Shown: positions 31,441 to 40,887, numbered from the stretch's first letter. The stretch is DNA of 64,000 bases from Mitsuaria sp. WAJ17 (GCF_014174515.1 NZ_JACJUG010000022.1:32062-96061); one strand, 5' to 3'. The notes: generated by a model from the letters alone, not told the origin. Made by a program: numbers and translations.

Positions 31441-32058
31441 ATGAGCAGAACACGACACCAGACCCCCCTGCAAACCTTGCCAGATCCCGAGCGCCGCGAG
31501 GCCCTGCAGGGCCTGGGCACCTTGGGCGCTGGCCTGCTGCTGCCGGGCCTGGCCCTGGCCGCCGACAAGAAGGAGGACACCTATGACGAGGATTCCATCC
31601 TGACGGCTGCTACCGATTTCTTCGGCAGCACCACCGAAGGCCTGGCCAAGGTCATCGAGAAGGCCTTCAAGGAGCAGGGCCGCCCCAATGCCTACATCAA
31701 AGGTGAGGAAGCCAGTGCCGCGGTGACCATTGGCCTGCGCTATGGCGATGGCCAACTGATCATGAAGGGTGGGGGCAGCGCCCGCGTCTACTGGGCCGGG
31801 CCCTCCATTGGCTTCGACTTCGGTGCCAACGCCTCCAAGGTCTTCACCCTCTGCTACCACCTGCCCAGTACCGCGGCGATCTTCCAGCGCTTCCCTGGCG
31901 TGGAGGGCAGCCTCTATTACATCGGCGGCGCAGGCATCAACTATCAGCGGCTCAACGGCATCACCCTGGCCCCGATCCGCCTGGGCGTGGGCCTGCGCAC
32001 CGGCGCCAGCGTGGGCTACATCCACTACCGCCGCGAGAAGTCCTACAACCCCTTCTGA
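31441..32058 (+). CDS. DUF1134 (EipA-like) exported protein
   Basis: This 205-aa protein has an N-terminal signal (ALQGLGTLGAGLLLPGLALA with an RR pair shortly before, so a Tat-like signal is possible) followed by a DUF1134 domain: SILTAATDFFGSTTEGLAKVIEKAF, GLRYGDGQLIMKG, YWAGPSIGFDFGANASKVF and YYIGGAGINYQ. EipA of alphaproteobacteria is a periplasmic member linked to envelope integrity. GAGGAG precedes the ATG. Its neighbours give no further hint. Confidence 0.88.
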   Translation: MSRTRHQTPLQTLPDPERREALQGLGTLGAGLLLPGLALAADKKEDTYDEDSILTAATDFFGSTTEGLAKVIEKAFKEQGRPNAYIKGEEASAAVTIGLRYGDGQLIMKGGGSARVYWAGPSIGFDFGANASKVFTLCYHLPSTAAIFQRFPGVEGSLYYIGGAGINYQRLNGITLAPIRLGVGLRTGASVGYIHYRREKSYNPF

Positions 32059-32409
32059 GGCGGGCGCCGCGGCCCGTACGCTGGCCAATCCCGAGCTGGC
32101 TGGGGGGCTCAGGCCTGAAACGGCCGCATGCCGGCGGTCTCGGCTTGGCATATTGGCCCTGCCCGCGCGGCGCCAGGGCGCACCTCTGCGGGGGCGTCCG
32201 TCAAGCCCCGGGTTCTCGGGGTTTTCGATGAGTATTGGACCGACAATGCGCCCCGCGCGAGTGGCCACTCACAAGTCATTTCGGGGGCTTGCCCGGGGCG
32301 GTGCCCGGATGCATGCTCAGTGATCAGGGTCAAAACCCGAGGCAGTCCCTGCGACGAGCATTCGCTGCCATATTCGAACAATCACCGATCAGAAATCCGG
32401 AGAGATTCC
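32059..32409. other. Upstream region of nrdJ with a 12-bp palindrome
   Basis: Longer than 350 bp and without a supported gene. GAGTGGCCACTC at 32259-32270 is a perfect 12-bp palindrome that could bind a regulator. I looked for a cobalamin riboswitch, which would suit a B12-dependent enzyme, and did not find a convincing B12 box in the sense orientation. A perfect NrdR box was also not found. Confidence 0.35.
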
Positions 32410-35355
32410 ATGCCCCCGCCCAACCAGGCTTCCCTCGACCTTCCCTCCACCTTCCTCGTGCCCCTGGCTGCCGTCGCTTCGCTGCCGGCCCAGGACATCA
32501 GCGCCGAGGTGCTGCTGGAGAAATACGCCAAGGGCGACGAGCAGACCCTGGACGAGCTCCGCGCGCGCGTGGCCCGCGCTCTGGCCCAGGCCGAGGTGCC
32601 CGAGGCCCGCGCCCAATGGGAAGCCAAGTTCCTCGATGCCCAGCGCCGCGGCTTCGTTCCTGCCGGCCGCATCAATTCCGCCGCCGGCACCGAACTCAGC
32701 GCCACGCTGATCAACTGCTTCGTGCAACCGGTGGGTGACTCCATCGCCCTGGCCGATGACGGCGTGCCCGGCATCTACACCGCGCTGACGGAAGCCGCCG
32801 AGACCATGCGCCGCGGTGGTGGCGTGGGCTATGACTTTTCCCGCATCCGTCCCAAGGGCGCCTGGGTGGGCTCCACCCAGAGTAGCGCCTCCGGTCCGGT
32901 GAGCTATATGCGCGTCTTCGACCGCTCCTGCGAGACCGTGGAGTCCGCCGGGGCTCGCCGGGGCGCGCAGATGGGCGTGCTGCGCTGCGACCATCCGGAC
33001 ATCGAGGAGTTCATCCACGCCAAAGACCAGGGCGACCTGCGCAACTTCAACATCTCCATCGGCGTGACCGATGCCTTCATGGAAGCCGTCGAGGCCGATG
33101 CCGAGGTAGAGCTCACCCACAAGGCCGAGCCCGGCAGGAAGCTCAAGAAGGCCGGCGCCTACCAGCGCGGTGACGGCCTGTGGGTCTACCGCAAGCTGCG
33201 CGCGCGGGACCTCTGGGACCAGGTCATGCGTTCCACCTATGACCACGCCGAGCCCGGCGTGCTCTTCCTGGATCGCATCAACAACGACAACAACCTCTAC
33301 TACTGCGAGCGCATCGACGCCACCAACCCCTGCGCCGAGCAGCCCCTGCCGCCCTACGGCTGCTGCTGCCTGGGTTCGGTGAACCTCACACTCTTCGTGC
33401 AGGACGCCTTCAGCCCCAACGCCCGCTTCGACGAGGAAGGCTTCGCCGAGGTCAGCCGCACGGCCACGCGCATGCTGGACAACGTGCTGGACGTGACCCC
33501 CTGGCCGCTGCCCGCGCAGGCGCAGGAGGCCCGCAACAAGCGCCGCGTGGGCCTGGGCTTCACGGGCCTGGGCGACACCCTGGTCATGCTGAATCTGCGT
33601 TATGACACGGAGGCCGCTCGCGAGATGGCCCGCCGCATCAGCGAGGTCATGCGCAATGCCGCCTATGACGCCAGCGCCGACCTGGCCGTCGAGCGTGGCG
33701 CCTTTCCGCTGTTCAATGCGGACCTGTACCTGTCGGGCGGCAACTTCGCCTCGCGCCTGCCGCAAGGGCTCAAGGACAAGATCCGCGCCCAGGGCCTGCG
33801 CAATTCGCACCTGCTGTCCATCGCGCCCACCGGCACCATCAGCCTGGCCTTCGCGGACAACGCCTCCAACGGCATCGAGCCTGCCTTCAGCTGGAGCTAC
33901 ACCCGCAAGAAGCGCATGCCCGATGGCAGCTTCAAGGAATACGCCGTCGAGGACCACGCCTGGCGCCTGTACCGCCACCTCTTCGGCAAGGATGCCCCGC
34001 TGTCAGACGCCTTCGTGACTGCGCTGGAGCTCTCGGCCTCCGACCACGCCGCCATGGTGGCTGCCGTCGCGCCCTATGTGGACACCGCCATCTCCAAGAC
34101 GGTCAATGTGCCGGCCGACTACCCCTACGCCGACTTCCAGGACCTCTACACCCAGGCCTGGAAGAGTGGGCTCAAGGGCCTGGCCACCTACCGGCCCAAC
34201 AGCGTGCTGGGCTCGGTGCTGAGCGTGGAGCCAGCGGCCGCACCCGAACCGCTCAAGCCCGTGTCCGAGGAAGACGGCACCAACCGCCGCCTGCGCCTGG
34301 AGCGTCTGCCCAATGCCGTGCTGGCATCGCTGCGCTGGCCCAGCCGACCCGAGCTGCCCAATGGCAACCCGGCTTGGAGCTACATGATTCGCCACCCGCA
34401 TGGCGACTTCGCCCTTTTCGTGGGTGAGTTGCCGGCGGAAGGGCCGGACGCCGGCCTCTTCGGCAAGAACCTGCCTTTCGAGGTGTGGGTCAATGGCGCC
34501 GAGCAGCCGCGCGGTCTGTCCGCCGTGGCCAAGACCCTGTCCATGGACCTGCGCACCAATGACGCGGCTTGGCTGCGCCTGAAGCTGGACGCCCTGGCCA
34601 CCGTGGCCGAGGAGCGCTCCTTCGAGATGCCCGTGCCGCCGGGTGGCGAGCGCCGCCTCTTCCCCGGTGTGGTCGCCGCCACCGCGGCCGTGATCCGCTG
34701 GCGCTGCGAGCAACTGGGCGCCCTGCAGGAAGGCGGCCCAACGCCCGTGCTGGACGCCATGTTCAGCCGCGAGGAGCCCCGCACCAGCACGATGGGGACC
34801 CTGGCTTGGGCCGTCGATGTCGAAAACCCCGCCACCGGTGAGCAGTTCACCCTCACCCTCAAGGAGGTGACCCTGCCCACGCCGGATGGCGGCCACCTCA
34901 CCCGCCCTTGCGCCATGGGCTTCTCTGGCAACTACCCCAAGGCCCTGGACGGCATGGCCCGCCTGCTGTCCCTGGACATGCGGGTGATGGACCCGGCCTG
35001 GATCGGCATGAAGCTCCGCAAGCTGCTGAACGTGGGCGAGCCGCTGGGCCATTTCATGGCACCGGTGCCTACCCTCAGTGGTGAGCGTCGCCAGCAGATC
35101 TGGCCCTCCACCGTGGCCTATGTGGCTCGACTGGTGATCCACCGCTACGCCATGCTGGGCATCCTTGATGAACAGGGCATGCCCCTGGTCGAGATGGGCC
35201 TGCTGCAGGCCCCCGCGCCCAAGCTCGCCGGCGGCGGAGCCACCATCCCTGCCATGGCGGGCAAGCCCTGCCCCGAATGCGGCAATGCCACCATGATCCA
35301 CAAGGACGGCTGCGATTTCTGCACGGCCTGTGGCTACGTGGGGCAGTGCGGCTGA
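32410..35355 (+). CDS. nrdJ: Adenosylcobalamin-dependent (class II) ribonucleotide reductase
   Basis: This 981-aa enzyme reduces ribonucleotides to deoxyribonucleotides using coenzyme B12. It shows the reductase barrel motifs: RINSAAGTELSATLINCF with the first redox Cys, RRGGGVGYDFSRIRP, ESAGARRGAQMGVLRCDHPDIEEF, the thiyl/active-site loop NPCAEQPLPPYGCC, and SIAPTGTISLAF. The C-terminal tail is a zinc-ribbon-like Cys cluster (CPECGN, CDFCTACGYVGQCG) usual for class II enzymes. The ATG has GGAGA upstream; more 5' in-frame codons are not needed. A Tn7-like transposon end lies about 30 bp after its stop codon. Confidence 0.95.
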   Translation: MPPPNQASLDLPSTFLVPLAAVASLPAQDISAEVLLEKYAKGDEQTLDELRARVARALAQAEVPEARAQWEAKFLDAQRRGFVPAGRINSAAGTELSATLINCFVQPVGDSIALADDGVPGIYTALTEAAETMRRGGGVGYDFSRIRPKGAWVGSTQSSASGPVSYMRVFDRSCETVESAGARRGAQMGVLRCDHPDIEEFIHAKDQGDLRNFNISIGVTDAFMEAVEADAEVELTHKAEPGRKLKKAGAYQRGDGLWVYRKLRARDLWDQVMRSTYDHAEPGVLFLDRINNDNNLYYCERIDATNPCAEQPLPPYGCCCLGSVNLTLFVQDAFSPNARFDEEGFAEVSRTATRMLDNVLDVTPWPLPAQAQEARNKRRVGLGFTGLGDTLVMLNLRYDTEAAREMARRISEVMRNAAYDASADLAVERGAFPLFNADLYLSGGNFASRLPQGLKDKIRAQGLRNSHLLSIAPTGTISLAFADNASNGIEPAFSWSYTRKKRMPDGSFKEYAVEDHAWRLYRHLFGKDAPLSDAFVTALELSASDHAAMVAAVAPYVDTAISKTVNVPADYPYADFQDLYTQAWKSGLKGLATYRPNSVLGSVLSVEPAAAPEPLKPVSEEDGTNRRLRLERLPNAVLASLRWPSRPELPNGNPAWSYMIRHPHGDFALFVGELPAEGPDAGLFGKNLPFEVWVNGAEQPRGLSAVAKTLSMDLRTNDAAWLRLKLDALATVAEERSFEMPVPPGGERRLFPGVVAATAAVIRWRCEQLGALQEGGPTPVLDAMFSREEPRTSTMGTLAWAVDVENPATGEQFTLTLKEVTLPTPDGGHLTRPCAMGFSGNYPKALDGMARLLSLDMRVMDPAWIGMKLRKLLNVGEPLGHFMAPVPTLSGERRQQIWPSTVAYVARLVIHRYAMLGILDEQGMPLVEMGLLQAPAPKLAGGGATIPAMAGKPCPECGNATMIHKDGCDFCTACGYVGQCG

Positions 35356-35384
35356 GGTGTGCGCGGCCCCATAAGGTGAAAGCT

Positions 35385-35456
35385 TGTGTGGGTTACGGCA
35401 TAAGCTGCAAGTTTCACGGCATAAGCTGCAAGTTATTACGCCATAAGCTGCAAGTT
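35385..35456. repeat. Tn7-like transposon end with three TnsB-type repeats
   Basis: A TGT sequence near 35385 starts TGTGTGGGTTACGG, followed by three copies of the 19-bp repeat ACGGCATAAGCTGCAAGTT at 35395-35413, 35416-35434 and 35438-35456 (the third has one change). The 21-22 bp spacing is about two helical turns, as for multiple transposase binding sites at Tn7 and Tn5053-type ends. There is no spacer diversity, so this is not a CRISPR. Confidence 0.75.
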
Positions 35457-35503
35457 CTCTCGCTCCAAAGTTGGGGGTAGCCGCGCCGGCGACAACTACT
35501 CTA

Positions 35504-35542
35504 GAGCCCGTAGCGATTCATTCGCTGCGGGCTCTTCTTTTT
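35504..35542 (+). terminator. Rho-independent terminator inside the transposon end
   Basis: GAGCCCGTAGCGA pairs with TCGCTGCGGGCTC (one mismatch) around a short loop, followed by TTCTTTTT at 35535-35542. It lies between the terminal repeats and the reverse-strand gene at 35671 and could stop read-through from nrdJ into the element. Confidence 0.8.
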
Positions 35543-35670
35543 GCGATACACGCTTCCGCCGCGACTAGTGCGGGGGAATGCGTAGCGTTGTCGACCACGC
35601 GCTACGGCGCTTTCATTTGGATCGCCGGGGCGGCGCTCCAACGCCACCGCACCGTGCCCCAACCTGCCGA

Positions 35671-36363
35671 CTACAAGTAGAAGTCTTGAATCATTTTCAG
35701 GAATGGAGCCTGAACGCATCCGAATACGGGCTCGAGTCTGCCGGCTTGTGGAACCAAGAATTCGAGCAACGGATAGGTTGGCGTAGTGTGTCCGACACTT
35801 CTCAAACCCGCTAGATGACCCAACCTGAAGAACGCGCAGACGCAAATGAAGTCATCGAATATCTGCAGTTCCAAAGCTCTACGTTGTCGCTCATCCAAGT
35901 CTTCTGCCGGTGGAATGGCTTCATACAGCGAGAATTCGGCAAGTGGTGGTGGATAGACATCCTCGTCGAGAAATCGCTCGAGCTCCCGGCCTGTCGTACT
36001 CTCATCAAAGATCATCCAGAGCGGATGATCGAGCCACCGAGTAGCCATCCGACCGCGAGGATGGGAATCCACGGCTGCGACTAGGTCAAACCCATACCTT
36101 CCTCGCGCACCTCGAGTTGGTGCTCTGTCGCCCTTCAGGTATTGGTACATCAGCTTCGAGTTGCTTTGCTCCCGTCCGTTGGCTAATGGGGGGGAAAACC
36201 GCTTCGAAGCGCCGGACGCCGTAAAGCCCGTGTGAAGCAAGACTCCGTAGGCCCAGGACATTCCACGGAGCCCTGCCATTCGGCTTGATATGTCTTCCTG
36301 TTTCAGTTGATCTGTCGGCGCCGGCTGTAAACAGCTCCCAATACCTTCTTCTATGTTTTCCAT
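35671..36363 (-). CDS. Uncharacterised protein in the transposon
   Basis: I do not recognise this 230-aa protein. No signal peptide or membrane segment is seen. A middle segment (NSKLMYQYLKGDRAPTRGARGRYGFDLVAAVDSH, read in two parts) suggests a regulatory or DNA-associated protein, but this is weak. It lies between the transposon end and the forward transposition genes, on the opposite strand, a usual place for a cargo or accessory gene. Its composition is lower in G+C than nrdJ. The Shine-Dalgarno is weak and the start could be further in. Confidence 0.5.
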   Translation of the reverse strand: MENIEEGIGSCLQPAPTDQLKQEDISSRMAGLRGMSWAYGVLLHTGFTASGASKRFSPPLANGREQSNSKLMYQYLKGDRAPTRGARGRYGFDLVAAVDSHPRGRMATRWLDHPLWMIFDESTTGRELERFLDEDVYPPPLAEFSLYEAIPPAEDLDERQRRALELQIFDDFICVCAFFRLGHLAGLRSVGHTTPTYPLLEFLVPQAGRLEPVFGCVQAPFLKMIQDFYL

Positions 36364-36531
36364 GAAGTGTCAATGCCTGCCTGTGTAATCGCGAATATTG
36401 TGCAAAACACTGCTCATGGGTGCAGCTGGCAGTGACGGCGCGTAACCTTATGGTTGAGTATTGATTGGCAAGTTGAGTGCGCATGCCAAGGGGGTTCGAT
36501 AGACGGAGTGTTTGAATTAAAGGATTGCGGC

Positions 36532-36771
36532 ATGGCAAGTATTGGGCAGGCAAATTCTTCGGTCGCAGACGAGCTGCTGGCGCGACATGGGCCACTAATC
36601 GGCGGGGTTGAATTGGCCAAGGTGCTCAACTTCAACAGTATGGCCGCATTTCGGCAGGCTCTTCGGCGAGGCACGGTGCCTGTCCGTGTTTTTGAGCTGC
36701 CTGGGCGTAGGGGAAAATTTGCATTGACGCGCGATTTGGTGGATTGGTTGGTTGCTCTGGAATTGAGATAG
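36532..36771 (+). CDS. Small DNA-binding-like protein next to tnsA
   Basis: This 79-aa protein reads MASIGQANSSVADELLARHG, then LIGGVELAKVLNFNSMAAFRQALRRG and GRRGKFALTRDLVDWL. The GGVELAKVL to AFRQALRRG stretch looks like a helix-turn-helix of the kind found in short excisionase/AlpA-like regulators. ATG 36532 was chosen because AGGA lies 8 bp upstream; an earlier in-frame start at 36454 has no such site. It precedes tnsA on the same strand by 39 bp and may regulate the transposition genes. Confidence 0.55.
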   Translation: MASIGQANSSVADELLARHGPLIGGVELAKVLNFNSMAAFRQALRRGTVPVRVFELPGRRGKFALTRDLVDWLVALELR

Positions 36772-36810
36772 TTTGATTTTATGAAGTTGCAATTTTGACT
36801 GTTACCGAAG

Positions 36811-37563
36811 ATGCAAGTCGCGATGGAATCTGAAAGCGCAGATGTTGATCTCCATTCAATCCACGGCCCGATCAGGTGGATTAAATATCCGAGCAATGGG
36901 GCTGTCAGGGCTAGAAAAGTAATCTCACGCTCTAAAACGCGCGGTTCTGGTAAATATCCAAGCTGGAAGATGGGGCGAATGCTTCATTGGGAGTCAACGC
37001 ATGAGTTGAACGCCTTTCGGCTGCTCGATGCAAACCCGGCGGTATTGAGCATTTCTGAACAGCCGCTGACCATTCGATATGTGCTGAACGGTGTCGAGCA
37101 TGATCACTACCCGGATATCCAGGTGGTGACCGGGCAAGGGAAGGAGTTGTGGGAGGTAAAGACGAGTGAAGACGCTTCCAGACCTGAAGTGGTGCAGCGG
37201 ACTCAGCTACTGACTGAGGCCCTGCCCGCGTTTGGCTTCACGTACCGAGTGGCAGTGGCCGAAGATTTGGCCATGCAGCCCCGGCTGACAAACCTGCTCT
37301 TCGTCTTGCGGCATGGCCGAGTGGACATCCCGATCGTTGAACGTGAGCGGATCAGGATTTTGCTTGCAAGACTGCCGAACTTGACCTGGGGCGGGGTTCG
37401 GCGCGGAGCGCTGGGCACCAAGGGACTGAACTATGCATGCCGATTGATCCTGGAGGGCGCGCTCACGGTCGACATGTCCGGCGGTTTGCCGGACGACTTG
37501 CCAGTACGTGCGGCGCCGCCAGGAACGCGCACTCTGCTGATGAAAGTTGGGATGCGGACATGA
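36811..37563 (+). CDS. tnsA-like: TnsA-like endonuclease subunit of the transposase
   Basis: This 250-aa protein matches TnsA, the restriction-enzyme-like subunit that cuts the 5' ends of Tn7. The catalytic pattern is visible: a Glu in LHWESTHELNAF (Glu61 or Glu65), Asp102 in HYPDIQV and EVK at 115-117 (E-x-K). RYVLNGVEHDHYPDIQV and ELWEVKTSEDASRP are family-typical. Together with the downstream DDE protein it should free the element completely by cut-and-paste. It overlaps a short downstream open frame by an ATGA junction. The Shine-Dalgarno is poor, and an ATG at 36823 is an alternative start. Confidence 0.85.
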   Translation: MQVAMESESADVDLHSIHGPIRWIKYPSNGAVRARKVISRSKTRGSGKYPSWKMGRMLHWESTHELNAFRLLDANPAVLSISEQPLTIRYVLNGVEHDHYPDIQVVTGQGKELWEVKTSEDASRPEVVQRTQLLTEALPAFGFTYRVAVAEDLAMQPRLTNLLFVLRHGRVDIPIVERERIRILLARLPNLTWGGVRRGALGTKGLNYACRLILEGALTVDMSGGLPDDLPVRAAPPGTRTLLMKVGMRT

Positions 37564-37769
37564 GCTGTGTTGCCATGACCAATAGCGGAGCTGAGGGGGC
37601 AATGCAACTCGCCGGACCAACGGTAGTCCAGTCACTGGATATCCGAGGCGAGACAGGCCAGTCGCGCCTCACGTCGATCTGGGTGACGAGTGTCCATCGT
37701 CCACTCACCGGATTCGTCTATCACTTTCAAATTGCTCCTCTGCGAGCGCCGAAATCACATGGGTGTTAG
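37560..37769 (+). CDS. Short translationally coupled frame between tnsA and tnsB
   Basis: This 69-aa frame begins in an ATGA overlap with the tnsA stop and runs to within the start of tnsB, overlapping it by 11 bases. I do not recognise the product (VVQSLDIRGETGQSRL in the middle). Its exact fit in the 195-bp gap suggests a coupling or regulatory role, but it may be only a non-functional spacer frame. Confidence 0.3.
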   Translation: MSCVAMTNSGAEGAMQLAGPTVVQSLDIRGETGQSRLTSIWVTSVHRPLTGFVYHFQIAPLRAPKSHGC

Positions 37770-39831
37770 TGCCTTCGATAAGAACGCAACCTTCTACATC
37801 GAGGGGCGCGAGTTCCAGCTGTTGCGCAAGGTCGGCGACGACTTGTGGCAGATGGAGGAAGCCAAGACGAAGCGCATCATCGAGAAGACCGACTTCGAAC
37901 TGCGCGCGCTGTATGTCGAGGGCAAGCTGGTCTTTGATCAGGGCGACGAGACCTACAAAGGTCGAAAGATCGGAAAAGCACATCGAGAGGTGCCGAGGCA
38001 GCTTATGGACGACGCCAAAGTCCGCAGAGCCTATGCCATCGAGGCGATGAAAGCGCCGAACACGCAGGGTGCACTCGAGAAAGTCGCGAGGCGCCTATGG
38101 ATCAAGTTAGGCAAGCCTGACAAGTGTCCGCATTGGACGACCGTTTATCGCTGGGGCAGGGATCTTGTCAGCGCAGGGCACGACATCGGCGGGGTTGTCG
38201 CGCAAGTCGACAAGCGCGGGAATCGAACGCGTCGCTTTCCGCAGCCGGTGCTGGACATTGTCGAGCAAGCCATTGAAACCGAGTTCCTGACCGAAGAACG
38301 AAAGACGGTGCAGGACACGCTCGATGAGGCAGTCGCGAATGTCCTGCGGGAGAACAAGCTGCGGCCGAAAGGTAACACGCTGCCGATTCCGACGCGGCGC
38401 TTCGTCCAAGGTCTGATTGACGAGATCCCGGCGTTTGACAAATGCGTTGCGCGCTACGGGCGGAACATCGCGGTGAGGCGATTCCGTTCTGTTCAAGGCC
38501 ACCGAGCCACCGATGCCCCACTGGAGCGTGCGGAGATCGATCACACCTTGATGGACCTCATGGTAGTTGACGACGACTCTGGCCTGCCGCTCGGGCGTCC
38601 GTTGCTGACGGCTTGCCTGGATGACTTCAGTCGCTGCGTGCTCGGAATTTCCATCGGCTTCGAGCCTCCCAGCTATCTGACCGTGGCACGGTGCTTGAAG
38701 CATGCCTTCCTTCCGAAGTCCGGGCTCAAGACGGACTTTCCGACGATCGAAAACGACTGGGATGCCCATGGCGTGATGCGCGAACTGTCCATGGACAACG
38801 GCGCGGAGTTTCACAGCGAGAGCCTGGAGGCCGCGTGCCTGTCCCTAGGAATCGAAGTCCACTACTCGCCGCGCAAGACGCCGTGGTTGAAAGGCAAGAT
38901 CGAGCGGTTCCAGGGAACGCTGAATAACTCAGTGGCGCACATTGCGCCGGGGACGACGTTTTCGAACATCTTCGACAAGGAAGACTACGACCCCGTAAAA
39001 CACGCTGTGGTGCGGCTCAGCACGCTGCGGCAGATGGTGCACAAGTGGATCGTCGATGTTTATCACGATCGGCCCCACCGAAGCTTGAAGGTGCCGCCAG
39101 CGGCGCTTTGGAAATCGAGCATCCGCCCAGAAGACATCTTGCTGCCGGAGGATCCAGAACGGTTGGATGCCCTCTTGGGACGCCGTGCCGAGCGCGTCCT
39201 GACCCACAAGGGCATTGAATTCGAGGGGCTCTTCTACAACTCGCCGGAGCTCAAGGTGCTTCGTGATCAGCTCGGCGAAAGGCTCGCCGTTGAGATTTGC
39301 ACCAACGACGGGGACATCGGTTCGATCGTCGTGCTGTCGCCGGACAAGAAGCGAATGTTTGTCGCGCCGGCATTGGCGCAGGCCTACGCCAAGGGCATGA
39401 CCGCCTGGCAACACAAGGTCTGCAAGCGGTTCGCAGCCAACAACTTGAAGAAATACGACTCGACAGCATGGCTGGAGGCCAAGGCACAAATTGCGGAACT
39501 GATCCGCAAGGAATTCGCTTGGCACAAGAAGACCAAGCCGCGTGGCGCGAAGGCCAGCAAAGCCAACAGCCGTACGGCGCGATACCTCAACGGCGGGGAT
39601 CAACCGGCACAGGGCACCGCGGACGCCATCCCGGCTGGCAACGGCTTGCCAGCCGCTTCGTTCGGCCCCGAGAAGCCCCAAGCTCTTGCTGCGCCTCCAG
39701 CTACGCCGGCGCTGTCAACTGCGGTGACGCCAGCAACTGCCATCCCTGCATCGCCGTCGCCGATGTCGGGCCGCCAGTTCACCCCCGTCAAGCGGCTTCG
39801 GCGCGAGACGCCCACGTCAACTGAATACTGA
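37759..39831 (+). CDS. tnsB-like: DDE transposase, TnsB/TniA type
   Basis: This 690-aa protein is a retroviral-integrase-fold transposase. The DDE triad is visible as Asp in ERAEIDHTLMDL, Asp in ELSMDNGAEFHS and Glu in WLKGKIERFQGTL. N-terminal helical DNA-binding domains precede the core, and a Mu-transposase C-terminal-type domain follows (YHDRPHRSLKVPPAALW). It binds the end repeats and joins the 3' ends to the target. ATG 37759 was chosen as the first codon before a protein-like N-terminus. The C-terminus is Pro/Ala-rich and probably contacts the ATPase encoded 11 bp downstream. Confidence 0.92.
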   Translation: MGVSAFDKNATFYIEGREFQLLRKVGDDLWQMEEAKTKRIIEKTDFELRALYVEGKLVFDQGDETYKGRKIGKAHREVPRQLMDDAKVRRAYAIEAMKAPNTQGALEKVARRLWIKLGKPDKCPHWTTVYRWGRDLVSAGHDIGGVVAQVDKRGNRTRRFPQPVLDIVEQAIETEFLTEERKTVQDTLDEAVANVLRENKLRPKGNTLPIPTRRFVQGLIDEIPAFDKCVARYGRNIAVRRFRSVQGHRATDAPLERAEIDHTLMDLMVVDDDSGLPLGRPLLTACLDDFSRCVLGISIGFEPPSYLTVARCLKHAFLPKSGLKTDFPTIENDWDAHGVMRELSMDNGAEFHSESLEAACLSLGIEVHYSPRKTPWLKGKIERFQGTLNNSVAHIAPGTTFSNIFDKEDYDPVKHAVVRLSTLRQMVHKWIVDVYHDRPHRSLKVPPAALWKSSIRPEDILLPEDPERLDALLGRRAERVLTHKGIEFEGLFYNSPELKVLRDQLGERLAVEICTNDGDIGSIVVLSPDKKRMFVAPALAQAYAKGMTAWQHKVCKRFAANNLKKYDSTAWLEAKAQIAELIRKEFAWHKKTKPRGAKASKANSRTARYLNGGDQPAQGTADAIPAGNGLPAASFGPEKPQALAAPPATPALSTAVTPATAIPASPSPMSGRQFTPVKRLRRETPTSTEY

Positions 39832-39842
39832 ATGGAATAGCA

Positions 39843-40865
39843 ATGGAAACTGAATCGATTCGTCGCGTGGTTGAGTCAACGCTTGTCCCCCACACGGCAT
39901 TCAACCGAGCTGTGCAGAGGCTGAAACAGGGACTGGATTACAGCCTCGATTCACCGGAGCCCATTTGCCTCGCGATCGTTGGTGAGTCGCGGACCGGGAA
40001 AAGTCGCGTCCTGGAGGAGGTCGCGCTCGACATGCTTAACTCGCGCACGCCCGAGGGCGTGATCGTTCCAATCCTTCGTATCAGGGTTCCCTCCAGCCCC
40101 ACAGTGAAGGGCTTGGCGGAGCTGATGCTGCGGGCTCTGGGTGACCCCAAGTGGGAGTCGGGCACTCAGAACAACAAGACGGCTCGGTTGCAGACTCAGA
40201 TGAAGAAGGCGAAGACGCTCATGCTGATGCTCGACGAGTTCCAGCACTTCTTCGACAAGGGAAAGCGCAAGATCTTCCACGATGCGGCGGACTGGCTCAA
40301 GATTCTCGTGGATGAAACCAGGGTCACCTTGGTTGTGACGGGGTTGGAGAGTTGCTTGCCAGTGTTGTTGCGCAACGAGCAACTGTCCGGTCGCTTCTTG
40401 GCGCCGATCTTCATGCGCCGATTCAATTGGCTGGACGACGATGACCGTGGCGAGTTCATTGGCATTCTTGGTGCATTCAACGACTCGATGGCTGAGCACT
40501 TTGACATGCCTCGCCTGCAAGATGAAGAAATGGCCTACCGGTGCTAGTGCGCGACCGGTGGATTGATGGGCTACCTCTCCAAGTTCCTTCGTCAAGCAGT
40601 CTGGAATGCTTGCGATCGAGGCAGAAGCACGATCTCCCTCGAAGACCTTCACGAAGCGTATGTTGAGGCCGTCTGGGCGACGCAGGGGCCGTCGTCGGTG
40701 GACTCCCCCTTTGATCGGAATTTCTCCGTCAGCGCCACACAGGAGCGCATTGCTCGAGCGCTCTCGCTGGGCACTCATGCGGACGTCGACGAGCCATCTC
40801 GCCCAGTGCTGAAAAAGGCGTCTAAATCGACGGGAACTCTGGCCCAGACCCTGGTCGCCAGCTGA
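39843..40865 (+). pseudogene. tnsC-like: TnsC/TniB-like AAA+ ATPase interrupted by an in-frame TAG
   Basis: The first part (234 codons) has Walker A GESRTGKS at residues 47-54 and a Walker B-like LMLMLDEFQHFFDKG, followed by sensor-type TLVVTGLESCLPVLL. It ends at TAG 40545-40547 in MAYRC, but the same frame continues directly as CATGGLMGYLSKFLRQAVWNA and on to a stop at 40863-40865, giving about 340 codons in all. No frame change is needed. The protein is the target-selection ATPase that links TniQ to the transposase. The stop is a natural nonsense mutation, a read-through codon or a sequencing error. If real, it may block transposition. Confidence 0.85.
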
Positions 40866-40887
40866 GTATGACCATGAAGCCAGCCAC

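Noticed and set aside
32059..32409. Cobalamin riboswitch upstream of nrdJ
   Set aside because: A reverse-strand stretch near 32125-32145 faintly resembles a B12 box, but it is on the wrong strand for nrdJ and the rest of the riboswitch core is not seen.
35395..35456. CRISPR array
   Set aside because: Only three repeats with 2-3 bp between them, no unique spacers and no cas genes; the setting is a transposon end.
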